Source of the DNA: Bifidobacterium oedipodis
GTDB taxonomy: Bacteria; Actinomycetota; Actinomycetes; Actinomycetales; Bifidobacteriaceae
Length of the DNA: 64,000 nucleotides
Direction: 5' to 3'
Assembly: GCF_012932425.1 (NCBI RefSeq)
Contig: NZ_JAAIII010000005.1
Coordinates: 1 to 64,000, forward strand
A program made the translations under genes and the position numbers. The notes beneath the pieces are model-generated. The model was not told where the DNA came from and made no database searches. It saw only the letters and a list, made by a program, of their open reading frames with translations. Of this stretch, positions 29,349 to 37,929 are shown piece after piece; the stretch's first letter is position 1, and each line of letters starts with the position of its first letter.

Positions 29349-30542
29349 ATGGCCAAGAAACGCATTGTGGTGCTGTATGGCGGGCGAGCCGACGAGCATT
29401 CGATCTCTTGCATTTCCACAGCCGGCGTGCTCAACGCCATGGATACTGAGCGTTTCGAACCGATTCCGGTGGGCATCACCAAAGATGGCCAGTGGATTGT
29501 TAATGGCGAGGATCCGCGCGGATGGAGCCTTGATGGCGGCGAACTGCCGACCGTGACGATTACGCCCGGCTCCCGCCCGGTGCTGTTGGATCCCACGCGT
29601 GGCCAGGATGGTTTCTTCGCCGGCGAACCGGATCATCTGAACACCGCCGACCATGGGTTTGGCACCAGTTTCGTAAGCCTGTCCGATCCGGAAATTCATC
29701 ACGTCATCACTTCGCTGGGGCATATCGACGCAGTGCTGCCCGTGCTGCATGGTCCCTATGGTGAGGACGGCACCGTTCAGGGCCTGCTGGAGATGATGAA
29801 CGTGCCGTATGTGGGCTGTGGTGTGTTCGCCTCCGCCGCCTGCATGGACAAGCATTACACCAAGGTGGTGCTGGGTGCCGCTGGCATCCCCACTGCCCCC
29901 GGCATCATGGTCGACGCCCGCAACTTCACCGCCGCCGAAGCGTTGGCTTCCATCGAAGAGGCCGGACTGGCCTACCCGCTGTTCGTCAAGCCCTCGCGCG
30001 CCGGATCCAGCTTCGGTGTGACTAAGGTGGAACGCGCCGACGATCGCGAAACGCAGCTGGATCGTCTGACCGCCGCCATTGTGGAGGCCGGCGAGCACGA
30101 CTGGAAGGTGCTGATCGAACAGGGCATCGACGGCCGTGAAATCGAATGCGCCGTGCTGTGCCCTGAACCCGGTGGCGAGCCCGAAGCCAGCTGGCCGGGC
30201 GAAATCGTGCTCGACCGCCGCGAAGACGGCGACGACCAGTTCTACGATTTCGATTCCAAATACATGGACTCCGCCGCCAGCCATGTGGAAGTGCCCGCCA
30301 ACCTGCCGGTCAGCGTGCTGGAGGATGTGCGTGACGTGGCCCGCCGCGCCTTCAAAGCCGTTGACGGTGCAGGCTTGAGCCGTGTGGACACGTTCGTCAC
30401 GCCCGACGGCACGGTGATGGTTAACGAGATCAACACCATGCCCGGCTTCACGCCGATTTCCATGTATCCCAAGGCCTGGGAGGCCACCGGTGTGGGATAC
30501 ACCGAGCTCATCACCCGCCTGATCGAAGGCGTGCTGCGCTAA
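29349..30542 (+). CDS. ddl: D-alanine--D-alanine ligase
   Basis: Makes the D-Ala-D-Ala dipeptide for peptidoglycan. The 397-residue ATP-grasp enzyme starts RIVVLYGGRADEHSISCIS. It contains GPYGEDGTVQGLLEMMNVPYVGCGV, KPSRAGSSFGV and the C-terminal magnesium-binding region VNEINTMPGFTPISMYPKAW. ATG 29349 is preferred over ATG 29343 because GAAGG at 29338-29342 is then correctly spaced. A strong terminator follows. Confidence 0.95.
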   Translation: MAKKRIVVLYGGRADEHSISCISTAGVLNAMDTERFEPIPVGITKDGQWIVNGEDPRGWSLDGGELPTVTITPGSRPVLLDPTRGQDGFFAGEPDHLNTADHGFGTSFVSLSDPEIHHVITSLGHIDAVLPVLHGPYGEDGTVQGLLEMMNVPYVGCGVFASAACMDKHYTKVVLGAAGIPTAPGIMVDARNFTAAEALASIEEAGLAYPLFVKPSRAGSSFGVTKVERADDRETQLDRLTAAIVEAGEHDWKVLIEQGIDGREIECAVLCPEPGGEPEASWPGEIVLDRREDGDDQFYDFDSKYMDSAASHVEVPANLPVSVLEDVRDVARRAFKAVDGAGLSRVDTFVTPDGTVMVNEINTMPGFTPISMYPKAWEATGVGYTELITRLIEGVLR

Positions 30543-30562
30543 GCAGCAAAAGCAGTTCACCG

Positions 30563-30607
30563 TGCGTTCGCCATTGTTCAGCCACTGTATGGCAAATGGC
30601 GAACGCA
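30563..30607 (+). terminator. Terminator of ddl
   Basis: The arms TGCGTTCGCCATT (30563-30575) and AATGGCGAACGCA (30595-30607) pair perfectly over 13 bp with a 19-base loop, followed by ATTCATATTC. Confidence 0.8.
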
Positions 30608-30656
30608 ATTCATATTCAGTCTCCTTGCGCGACAGATAAGGCTTCTAGATTCACTC

Positions 30657-30683
30657 CTTGGAATCAACTATGGGATTTCCAAG
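30657..30683. promoter_or_regulatory. Inverted repeat upstream of the ABC importer operon
   Basis: CTTGGAA and TTTCCAAG form a short inverted repeat between the ddl terminator and the AAAGGA ribosome binding site of the importer operon. It could be an operator or a small leader hairpin; nothing identifies the regulator. Confidence 0.35.
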
Positions 30684-30709
30684 AGGATAGTGAATAAAGG
30701 AACCTTCTT

Positions 30710-31879
30710 ATGAATAATCTGCGCAAGATCATGGCGGCCCCGCTGGTTGCCGTGCTGGCACTGTCAATGGCCGCCTGCGGCACCAGCAGCTCCGCCTCCG
30801 AAAACGGCGATCAGCAGGGAACCGGCAAAGCCATCACTGTAAGCGAAAAGTCCGCCAAAGCCACCTCTCTGGCCGATTTCGGCACCATGGAGGATTTGGA
30901 GAAAGCCGCCAATGAAGAAGGCGCGCTCAACGTCATCGCCCTGCCGCACAACTGGTCCAACTACGGTGAAGTGATTGAAGGCTTCAAGAAGAAGTATCCG
31001 GACATCAAAATCACCGAGCTCAACCCGAACGCCTCCTCCAAGGAAGAGCTCGACGCCGCCAAAACCAATAAAGGCACTGACGCCGCTCCCGACGTATTCG
31101 ACCTTGGCCAGGCCGTGGCCGCCACCTCCACCGACAATTTCGCCGCATACAAGGTGGCCGCGTGGGATAAGATTCCGGACGAGCTTAAGGACACCGACAG
31201 CAAGTATTACGCCGATTACACCGGCATCATGTCCATCGGCTGGAACGCCGACAAATACGGTGACATCACCAAGCTTGAGGATCTGCTTGATCCGAAATTC
31301 GCCGGCACTGTGGCGCTGAACGGCAAGCCCGCCGAAGCCGGTGCCGCATTCAACGGCTATCTGATGGTCAACCAGCTCGCCGGTGGCGACATCAACAACC
31401 TGCAGCCCGGACTGGACTTCTTCAAGAAGCTTCAGGATGCCGGCAACCTCACCACCGTGGACGTCACCGACGGCACCATCGATTCCGGCCAGACCGGCGT
31501 GGTAGTGGACTGGAGCTACAACCAGGCCTCCTACCAGTCGTCGCTCAAGGCCAAGGGCGTGAACTGGAAGTACAAGACCTTCCCCAAGGCCCAGGTCGTC
31601 AGCTACTACAATCAGGCCATCAACGTGGATGCTCCGCACCCCGCTGCGGCTCGCCTGTGGGAGGAATACCTGTACAGCGCCGACGCACAGAACCTATGGC
31701 TTAAGGGCGGTGCCAACCCTGTGCTGCTCGACTCCATGAAAGCCGACGGCACCGTGGACCAGGATATTTTGAAGGACGCGATCACCGTTGAAGGCGACGC
31801 CATCTCCTACACCAACGACGACTCCACCCGCATCACCGAGTGGCTGCAGAACAACTGGGATAAGACCATCGGCAACTGA
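30710..31879 (+). CDS. ABC importer substrate-binding lipoprotein
   Basis: Captures the substrate outside the membrane for the permease pair encoded next. The signal peptide ends MAAC with Cys23. The 389-residue protein is a family 1 periplasmic-type binding protein with NVIALPHNWSNYGEVIEGFKKKYP near the start and GIMSIGWNADKYGDITKLEDLLDPKFAG in the middle. It resembles the iron/polyamine/phosphonate (Fbp, Pot, Phn) type, but the ligand cannot be deduced. It is first in a four-gene operon and has the ribosome binding site AAAGGAACC. Confidence 0.88.
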   Translation: MNNLRKIMAAPLVAVLALSMAACGTSSSASENGDQQGTGKAITVSEKSAKATSLADFGTMEDLEKAANEEGALNVIALPHNWSNYGEVIEGFKKKYPDIKITELNPNASSKEELDAAKTNKGTDAAPDVFDLGQAVAATSTDNFAAYKVAAWDKIPDELKDTDSKYYADYTGIMSIGWNADKYGDITKLEDLLDPKFAGTVALNGKPAEAGAAFNGYLMVNQLAGGDINNLQPGLDFFKKLQDAGNLTTVDVTDGTIDSGQTGVVVDWSYNQASYQSSLKAKGVNWKYKTFPKAQVVSYYNQAINVDAPHPAAARLWEEYLYSADAQNLWLKGGANPVLLDSMKADGTVDQDILKDAITVEGDAISYTNDDSTRITEWLQNNWDKTIGN

Positions 31880-31950
31880 CCGTTGCCCGGCCTTTCCTCT
31901 GCAAGCAACTGTTGAAATCAACTGCTGAAAGCAACTTGAAGGCAACTGAT

Positions 31951-32874
31951 ATGACTGCTGCAATCGTTTCGAGCGCGCCCGCCACTGGTAAGGGCGCGGC
32001 CCGATCCGCCACTTCCGCACTGGCGAAGCATCGGCAGGAGTTAAGCACCGTCGCGGTGACCATTCCGTTCTTCGCCTACACCGCGTGCTTCCTGCTCGCG
32101 CCCACCATCATCGTGATCATCGGCGCATTCCAAACGAGGGACGGTGGCTTTACGCTCGCCAACTTCGCCAAACTCGCCGAACCGAACACCATCTCCGCAT
32201 TCGTCACCTCGATTCTCGTCTCCATCGCCTCTTCGGTGATCGGCGCAATCGTCGGTGGCCTCGCCTCCTATGCGCTGGTGATCGGCACCAAACCCAACGG
32301 CCTGCTGCGGCGCATGGTTTCGGCCATCTCATCCGTACTCGCCCAATTCGGCGGCGTGATGCTGGCGTTCGCGTTCATCGCCACCATCGGCATCAACGGC
32401 ATCGGCACCATGCTGATCAAAGCCGTGACAGGGCTGACAGTGAACCCCAATTGGCTCAGCTCCCTGCCCGGCCTGATCACCATATACTGCTACTTCCAGA
32501 TTCCGCTGATGATCATCATCTTCCTGCCCGCAGTCGATTCAATCCGCCCGCAGTGGCGCGAAGCCTGCGAATCGTTGGGCGGCAATACGTGGGATTACTG
32601 GACGCGCGTGGCCCTGCCGATTCTGGCCCCCCGCTTCATCTCCGCTTTCCTGCTACTGTTCGCCTCCGCATTCTCCGCCTATGCCACCGCAGCCGCGCTG
32701 TTCTCACAGCGTTCGATTCTGGTGCCGTTGATGATTCAGGGCGCGATGCGCAACGAAATGGATCCCAGCCAGCAGGGCTTCGCCCAAGTGCTGGCGTTCG
32801 CGATGATCATCGTCGTGGCCATCGTTATGATGCTCAGCCACGCCGTGGAAAAGAGGGCCGGCCGATGGCAGTGA
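31951..32874 (+). CDS. ABC importer permease, first subunit
   Basis: A 307-residue integral membrane protein of the Pot/Fbp type with about six helices. The EAA loop is REACESLGGNTWDYWTRVALPIL, which docks the ATPase. ATG 31951 follows GAAGGCAACTGAT. The last ten bases overlap the start of the second permease, so translation is coupled. The N-terminus has an Ala/Ser-rich tail of about 30 residues. Confidence 0.9.
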   Translation: MTAAIVSSAPATGKGAARSATSALAKHRQELSTVAVTIPFFAYTACFLLAPTIIVIIGAFQTRDGGFTLANFAKLAEPNTISAFVTSILVSIASSVIGAIVGGLASYALVIGTKPNGLLRRMVSAISSVLAQFGGVMLAFAFIATIGINGIGTMLIKAVTGLTVNPNWLSSLPGLITIYCYFQIPLMIIIFLPAVDSIRPQWREACESLGGNTWDYWTRVALPILAPRFISAFLLLFASAFSAYATAAALFSQRSILVPLMIQGAMRNEMDPSQQGFAQVLAFAMIIVVAIVMMLSHAVEKRAGRWQ

Positions 32875-33740
32875 ACAATGCCGACAATACCGCTCCTACT
32901 GCTCCTATGCCGCCGCAGCTCAGGGCGGCGCGAGCGCGCAGGCAAAGCATCATCAAGTTCGTCATCCTGTTGTTTACGCTCGGCTTTCTGTTGGTGCCGC
33001 TGATTGCCATGCTGGTCTTTACGCTGCGCCACCCGCTGTCCGGGCGTTGGTCGCTGGCCCCATGGGTGGCGATTTTCACCGGCAACGGCGAAACATTGGG
33101 TGCGGATCTGACCGTGCTATGGCAGGGCTTGGGCTCATCGCTTGCCCTGTGCGTGGTAACGGTGGCGATTATGCTGCTGCTGATGGTGCCGACGATGGTT
33201 ATCGTCCATATCCGTTCGCGTGCGCTGGAACGTGCCATCGAATGGGTTGCCACCCTGCCCCTGACCATCCCCGCTATCGTGCTGGTGGTTGGTTTGGGGC
33301 CGATTTACCGGTGGCTGTCCGCCGACGTGCTCAACACCAATCCCATCTGGCTGTGCTTTGCCTATGTGGTGCTTGTTATGCCGTTCGCCTTCCGCGCCAT
33401 TGCCGTGGGGTTGAACTCCATCGATGTGAAAACCCTCGTGGAAGCCTCACGCTCGCTCGGTGCCTCATGGCCCAAGGTGTTCTTCAAGGTCATCATTCCG
33501 AACCTGTGGCAGTCGATTCTGTCAGCTTCGTTCATCTCCATCGCCGTGGTGCTGGGCGAATATACAGTCGCCTCGCTGCTCGGGCGTATGAATCTGCAAG
33601 TCGCGCTCTACCAGCTCGGCCAATCCAACTCTCAAATCTCCACCGCCATGTCGCTGCTGGCCCTGCTGTTCGGCGTGGTGCTGCTCGTCGCCCTCGACCT
33701 GATTTCGGGCGCGATGCGCAAGCGTAAGGAAGGCAAGTAA
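32865..33740 (+). CDS. ABC importer permease, second subunit
   Basis: A 291-residue membrane protein, partner of the preceding permease. Its EAA loop is VEASRSLGASWPKVFFKVIIPNL. ATG 32865 (MAVNNADNT) lies ten bases inside the upstream gene. The same frame stays open for 780 bases upstream, but there it reads the first permease out of phase as an Arg/His-rich string without family features. The next gene starts four bases after its stop. Confidence 0.9.
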   Translation: MAVNNADNTAPTAPMPPQLRAARARRQSIIKFVILLFTLGFLLVPLIAMLVFTLRHPLSGRWSLAPWVAIFTGNGETLGADLTVLWQGLGSSLALCVVTVAIMLLLMVPTMVIVHIRSRALERAIEWVATLPLTIPAIVLVVGLGPIYRWLSADVLNTNPIWLCFAYVVLVMPFAFRAIAVGLNSIDVKTLVEASRSLGASWPKVFFKVIIPNLWQSILSASFISIAVVLGEYTVASLLGRMNLQVALYQLGQSNSQISTAMSLLALLFGVVLLVALDLISGAMRKRKEGK

Positions 33741-33744
33741 TACC

Positions 33745-34989
33745 ATGCTCAACCAACCAACAACCAGCCAATCGGCCACCAGACATGCTCTGTCGCAGGA
33801 CGAGGACGCGTTTAAGAACGATCCCGCCGCCAGCCTCGCCGGCGTGCGTGGCAAAGACGTGACCCGCGCCGCCAAAGCCCTGTTGAAGGATTCCGCCAAG
33901 CGCGGCGGTGGCTCCATCCAAATGCAGGACGTGGTCAAAATCTATCCCGGTGCCGCCAAGCGTGCGCTGGATGACTTCAACCTTGACATCAAGCCCGGCG
34001 AAATGGTGGTGCTGCTCGGCGGCTCCGGCTGTGGCAAATCTACCGCGCTGCGCTCGCTTGCCGGCTTGGAAGACATTCAAGGCGGCCGCATTCTGGTCGG
34101 CGGTCAGGATGTTACCGGTACGCCTGTGAACAAGCGCGAAATGGCCATGGTATTCCAGTCATATTCCCTGTTCCCGCATATGACCGCGCTTGAAAACGTG
34201 GCCTTCGGGCTTGAAGTGCGTGGCATGGGCAAGGCCGAGCGTCGCAAGACCGCCATGGAGCAGCTGGAATTGGTGGGATTGGCCGATCAGGCCGGCAAAT
34301 ACACGCAGCAGATGTCGGGCGGACAGCAGCAGCGTGTGGCATTGGCTCGTGCCCTGGCCATTAAGCCGCGCGTGTTGTTGCTGGACGAACCACTTTCCGC
34401 ACTTGACGCCAAGGTTCGTGTGCAACTGCGTGACCAGATTCGCTCCATCCAGCTGACCACCGGCACCACCACCGTATTCGTCACCCATGATCAGGAAGAG
34501 GCGCTTGCCGTGGCCGATCGTATCGGTGTGATGAACAAGGGTCGAATCGAACAGATTGCGGCACCTCGCGATCTCTACCAGCGTCCCGCCACCGAATACG
34601 TGGCCACCTTCATCGGACTGACGAACCGCATGCCCGGTGCCTCCAACGGTGAGGAAGCCGTGGTATTCGGCCAGCGTCTGCCGCTGATCACGGGCTCTGC
34701 TCAAGGCGATGCCGTGACGGTGCTGATTCGTCCGGAAAACCTCACATTGATACGTGCGGATGCCAACGATTCGCATGTGGGCGAGCATGCGCGCGTAGCG
34801 GCCATCCACTTCCTTGGCGCGCTGGTGCGTGTGGATACGGTAATTACCTCCGGCGAATATCAGCACAGAGGCAATAGCAAACCGCTTGAAGTCACCGTGC
34901 AGCTGCCAGCCGGCGAATTGCCCGACGGACTTGCCATCGGAGACGACGTCATCGTCACGCCCCGGCCTGTCGCCGCCCTCGCCTGCTGA
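33745..34989 (+). CDS. ABC importer ATPase
   Basis: A 414-residue ATP-binding subunit. After an N-terminal extension of about 60 residues come Walker A LLGGSGCGKST at about 89-99, the signature MSGGQQQRVALARALA, Walker B VLLLDEPLSALD and the switch His in VFVTHDQEEALA. The C-terminal TOBE domain is typical of the Pot/Fbp/maltose group. It completes the operon of binding protein, two permeases and ATPase. The 21-bp array copy 3 follows. Confidence 0.93.
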   Translation: MLNQPTTSQSATRHALSQDEDAFKNDPAASLAGVRGKDVTRAAKALLKDSAKRGGGSIQMQDVVKIYPGAAKRALDDFNLDIKPGEMVVLLGGSGCGKSTALRSLAGLEDIQGGRILVGGQDVTGTPVNKREMAMVFQSYSLFPHMTALENVAFGLEVRGMGKAERRKTAMEQLELVGLADQAGKYTQQMSGGQQQRVALARALAIKPRVLLLDEPLSALDAKVRVQLRDQIRSIQLTTGTTTVFVTHDQEEALAVADRIGVMNKGRIEQIAAPRDLYQRPATEYVATFIGLTNRMPGASNGEEAVVFGQRLPLITGSAQGDAVTVLIRPENLTLIRADANDSHVGEHARVAAIHFLGALVRVDTVITSGEYQHRGNSKPLEVTVQLPAGELPDGLAIGDDVIVTPRPVAALAC

Positions 34990-35023
34990 TTGTGGCTGGT
35001 TGTGGCTGAGATCGGTGTCCAGT

Positions 35024-35155
35024 TATGGTTCGCCTGTGGTTTGGCACGGTTCGCCTGCGAGATTGTTACATAGGTACGTGATAATCCCGCAGCCGAACCG
35101 TGCGGATCGTTAGTTGAACCGTGCGGATTGTTAGGTGAACCGTGATAATCCACAG
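35024..35155. repeat. 21-bp-phased palindromic array, copy 3
   Basis: Left 21-mers at 35024-35044 and 35045-35065 carry GGTTCGCCTG. The core at 35066-35089 has TTACATAGGTACGTGA. Right 21-mers at 35090-35110, 35111-35131 and 35132-35152 carry AGCCGAACCGTG, AGTTGAACCGTG and AGGTGAACCGTG, then CAG. It ends 65 bp before the start of the CPBP protease gene, nearly the same distance as copy 2 to plsC. Confidence 0.85.
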
Positions 35156-35220
35156 TACGAATGGGACGGCCAGCTTTAAGATGCATGATTTTGCCAGATT
35201 GCTGTGGAATACTGGTGCCC

Positions 35221-36291
35221 ATGAATGAACCGAGCGAATCCATGCCGAATATGCCATCTCAGCAGCAGCCCCAACAACAGCCTCAGCCTCAGCCGACACC
35301 GAATCCGACACCGAAACGCGTCTGGTGGGTGGAGGCCGGCCGCAACTTCTCGCTGATTGGTGCGGCGCTCGCCATCATGTTGGTGTTTTGGATTGCTCTC
35401 AACATATTGGCCAGCAACGCGTTGGCTTTACTATTCCCAGGCGGCAATATGCCGACTTGGGCGCTGTTCCTGGCCTCCAGCGGCCCGCTGTATGCGATCG
35501 CCATGCCACTGAGCATGCTGGTGTTCACGCGCGTGCCGGCCATCGAAACCCGTAAGTACAACATGGGGGCGAAGGAATTCTTCCAGCTGCTGATCATGTG
35601 TGTGCCGGTGATGTATCTGGGCAACATTATCGGCAACATGTTCTCGCAAACTGCCACCGATGGGCAGGCCGTCGATCGTGTGTCATCGTTGCTGATGGGG
35701 TCGCAATGGTGGGTTACCGTTCTGTTCGCGGTGATTTTGGGGCCGATTTTTGAGGAATGGATCTTCCGCAAAGAGATTATTTCGCGCCTGCGCCGCTACG
35801 GCGAACGCACGGCGATCGTAATCTCCTCACTCGCATTCGCGCTGTTCCACCAGAACTTCTTCCAGTTCTTCTATGCCTTTGGCTTGGGACTGCTGTTTGG
35901 CTACGTCTACATGCGCACGTCGAAGCTTATCTATCCGGTGCTGATGCACATGCTCCTCAACTTCAACGGTTCAGTGATCGCACCATTGCTGCTGCGTTCG
36001 GTTGACTCCCGGATTCTTGACGGCTCGCTGAGCGAAGCCGATCTGCTGAGCATGATTGAAAACGGCAACCTGGGCGGCATGGGCGCGATGATGCTGTACG
36101 GCATGGTGCTGTTCGCACTGGTCATCACTGGCATTGTGCTGCTGGTCAAATGGCAGCGCCGCTGGGAATTCTACACCGCGCCTGAAGAATTACCACGAGG
36201 GTCGAAGCTGCGCATTTCCATCGGCAATCCCGGCATGATCGTCTATATCCTGATCGCCGTGGCGTTGTCGGTGCTGATGCTGTTCCAGTAG
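35221..36291 (+). CDS. CPBP family intramembrane metalloprotease
   Basis: A 356-residue membrane protein of the Rce1/Abi (CAAX protease and bacteriocin-processing) family. The signature motif EEWIFR has Glu178, Glu179 and Arg183. The second motif ALFHQNFFQF follows, and YPVLMHMLLNF supplies the third. A Gln/Pro-rich start precedes eight or so membrane helices. Such proteins serve in bacteriocin immunity or protein processing; the substrate is unknown here. ATG 35221 is chosen since the frame before it enters the array spacer. No Shine-Dalgarno is visible. Confidence 0.88.
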   Translation: MNEPSESMPNMPSQQQPQQQPQPQPTPNPTPKRVWWVEAGRNFSLIGAALAIMLVFWIALNILASNALALLFPGGNMPTWALFLASSGPLYAIAMPLSMLVFTRVPAIETRKYNMGAKEFFQLLIMCVPVMYLGNIIGNMFSQTATDGQAVDRVSSLLMGSQWWVTVLFAVILGPIFEEWIFRKEIISRLRRYGERTAIVISSLAFALFHQNFFQFFYAFGLGLLFGYVYMRTSKLIYPVLMHMLLNFNGSVIAPLLLRSVDSRILDGSLSEADLLSMIENGNLGGMGAMMLYGMVLFALVITGIVLLVKWQRRWEFYTAPEELPRGSKLRISIGNPGMIVYILIAVALSVLMLFQ

Positions 36292-36395
36292 TTCGGTATC
36301 GCTGAGACCGATATCGCGCTGAACCGGCATCAATAGGCTATGGCGTAAGCCCGTTATCGGTCCGCCCTATGCTTCGGTCTGCTCCATGCTTCGGC

Positions 36396-37193
36396 CTACT
36401 CCTCACTGGAAGTATCATCCGCCACCAGCCAGTCCTCACCGGCAATAGCGCGGGCAGCACGGTCGCAGATTGTAGACAACAGCACGCCCTCGCGCGCAAA
36501 CATCAGAATCTGGCCAGTCTGACCGTAGGGCGAAAAGCCGGTGAATTTGACGATCGGCGACTGGCCTTCCATAGCCAGATCAGCCGTGGCCTCGGTGACT
36601 TTGGCAACGATTTTCTCGCTGATCGTCGTAGGATCGGCCGTGGCTTTTGCGGTGAATTCCAGCGTTGCTAGGGCTTCAGTAGTCGGTGTGAGCTTGGTCA
36701 GGGCGGCGGTGTTCAGCACCGAATTCGGGATGACCATGCGATCGCCGCCGCGGGTCATCACCACGGTCTGCCGCCAGGTGATATCGCGCACAGTGCCGGT
36801 GACGCCTTGGATGGTTACCAGGTCGCCGGGCTGGATCACATGGCCCAGCATCAGGCCGAAGCCGCCGATCACGTTCGCTATCGTGTCTTTCATACCCAGC
36901 GAAACGGCAACGCCGCCGATGCCGAGGGCGGTGATGATGGTGTTGGGATTGATGCCGAACACCGGTTGCATCACCATGGCCACGCCTGTCACCCAAATCA
37001 GCACGCGCGTTAGATTCACAAAGATGGAGGCGCTGGGGATATTCGATTTATCCAGTACGCGACGTAGCAGATCCGATATCAGCTTGTCGGCTACGGCGGC
37101 GATAACAATCACCACCGCCAGCAGGATGATTTTGTTGAGATTCGCACCCAGTAGGCGCACTACGGCATTCAACCAATCGTTCATGCGCTCCAT
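36396..37193 (-). CDS. Small-conductance mechanosensitive channel (MscS type)
   Basis: Opens on membrane tension to release solutes during osmotic downshock. The 265-residue protein has three N-terminal helices, the pore-lining helix (ITALGIGGVAVSLGMKDTIANVIGGFGLM) and the beta domain GDLVTIQGVTGTVRDITWRQTVV. ATG 37193 is preferred; in-frame codons further upstream lie inside the tetR gene, and ATG 37184 after GGAG is an alternative. It is last in a minus-strand cluster after tetR. Confidence 0.9.
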   Translation of the reverse strand: MERMNDWLNAVVRLLGANLNKIILLAVVIVIAAVADKLISDLLRRVLDKSNIPSASIFVNLTRVLIWVTGVAMVMQPVFGINPNTIITALGIGGVAVSLGMKDTIANVIGGFGLMLGHVIQPGDLVTIQGVTGTVRDITWRQTVVMTRGGDRMVIPNSVLNTAALTKLTPTTEALATLEFTAKATADPTTISEKIVAKVTEATADLAMEGQSPIVKFTGFSPYGQTGQILMFAREGVLLSTICDRAARAIAGEDWLVADDTSSEE

Positions 37194-37243
37194 CGTAACG
37201 GTTGGGGTGCTTGTGCGCTGGGCTGTGGCTGATTGTTGTGCGG

Positions 37244-37897
37244 CTAACGGCTGACGATAGTCTGCGGTATGCCGCCTGCGAAAATACGATTGCAATATTC
37301 GAGCAGATCCTCGCGGCTCATGGCCAGATAGATGCCCATGGCCAGCACGGCCACGTCCTCCTTGACCAGATCCGCAATATCGATGGTGTCGCTCAGCTCA
37401 GGCCATCGGCGCAGAATCGACAGAATGCCACCGACGGTGAATTCCACCATAAGATCGGTTTTGAGGTCAAGCTGGTCGGACTCCAATTCAAGCATGCTCA
37501 GAATTTGCAGTCGTGCGAAATCGCGCAGTGATTCGGCCAGTTCGGGCGAGCTGTGCGGACCAGCCAGCGTGGCGAGCCTGTCAAGACGCTGACGCTGAAC
37601 AGGGTCGGCGAGAATGGCGGTGACGCGCTGTGACCATTGCTCGCGCGGATCCGCGCTGGGGTCAGGCGTGGAACGCAGGAACGGCATGGCCTCGACCTGA
37701 TGCAATATGGCGGAGTCGGCGAGCTCGGGCAAGCCGGAGAAATGATAGTAGAACGAGTTTCGGTTCACGCCGGCTTCGTGCACGATGTCGGTGACGGTGA
37801 TTTTGCGCCAGTCACGGTCGGCAAGCAGTTCCCAAAACGCATTCTCCATACGTTCGCGGGCGGGCAATATTTCGGAATCATGGCGTGGGCGTGGCAT
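37244..37897 (-). CDS. TetR family transcriptional regulator
   Basis: A 217-residue repressor-type protein. The N-terminal helix-turn-helix reads LLADRDWRKITVTDIVHEAGVNRNSFYYHFSGLPEL, as in TetR proteins. The C-terminal domain is variable and its ligand is unknown. AGGAGGAATTC precedes the ATG. It lies between the DUF2974 gene and mscS on the same strand, with gaps of 32 and 50 bases, so the four genes from gntR to mscS may be one transcript. Confidence 0.9.
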   Translation of the reverse strand: MPRPRHDSEILPARERMENAFWELLADRDWRKITVTDIVHEAGVNRNSFYYHFSGLPELADSAILHQVEAMPFLRSTPDPSADPREQWSQRVTAILADPVQRQRLDRLATLAGPHSSPELAESLRDFARLQILSMLELESDQLDLKTDLMVEFTVGGILSILRRWPELSDTIDIADLVKEDVAVLAMGIYLAMSREDLLEYCNRIFAGGIPQTIVSR

Positions 37898-37929
37898 GAA
37901 TTCCTCCTGATAGTCACAGTGCCTAATAA

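Noticed and set aside
32085..32864. Fusion of an N-terminal extension to the second permease
   Set aside because: The frame is open, but it reads the first permease out of phase; the ATG at 32865 with a ten-base overlap gives a normal permease.
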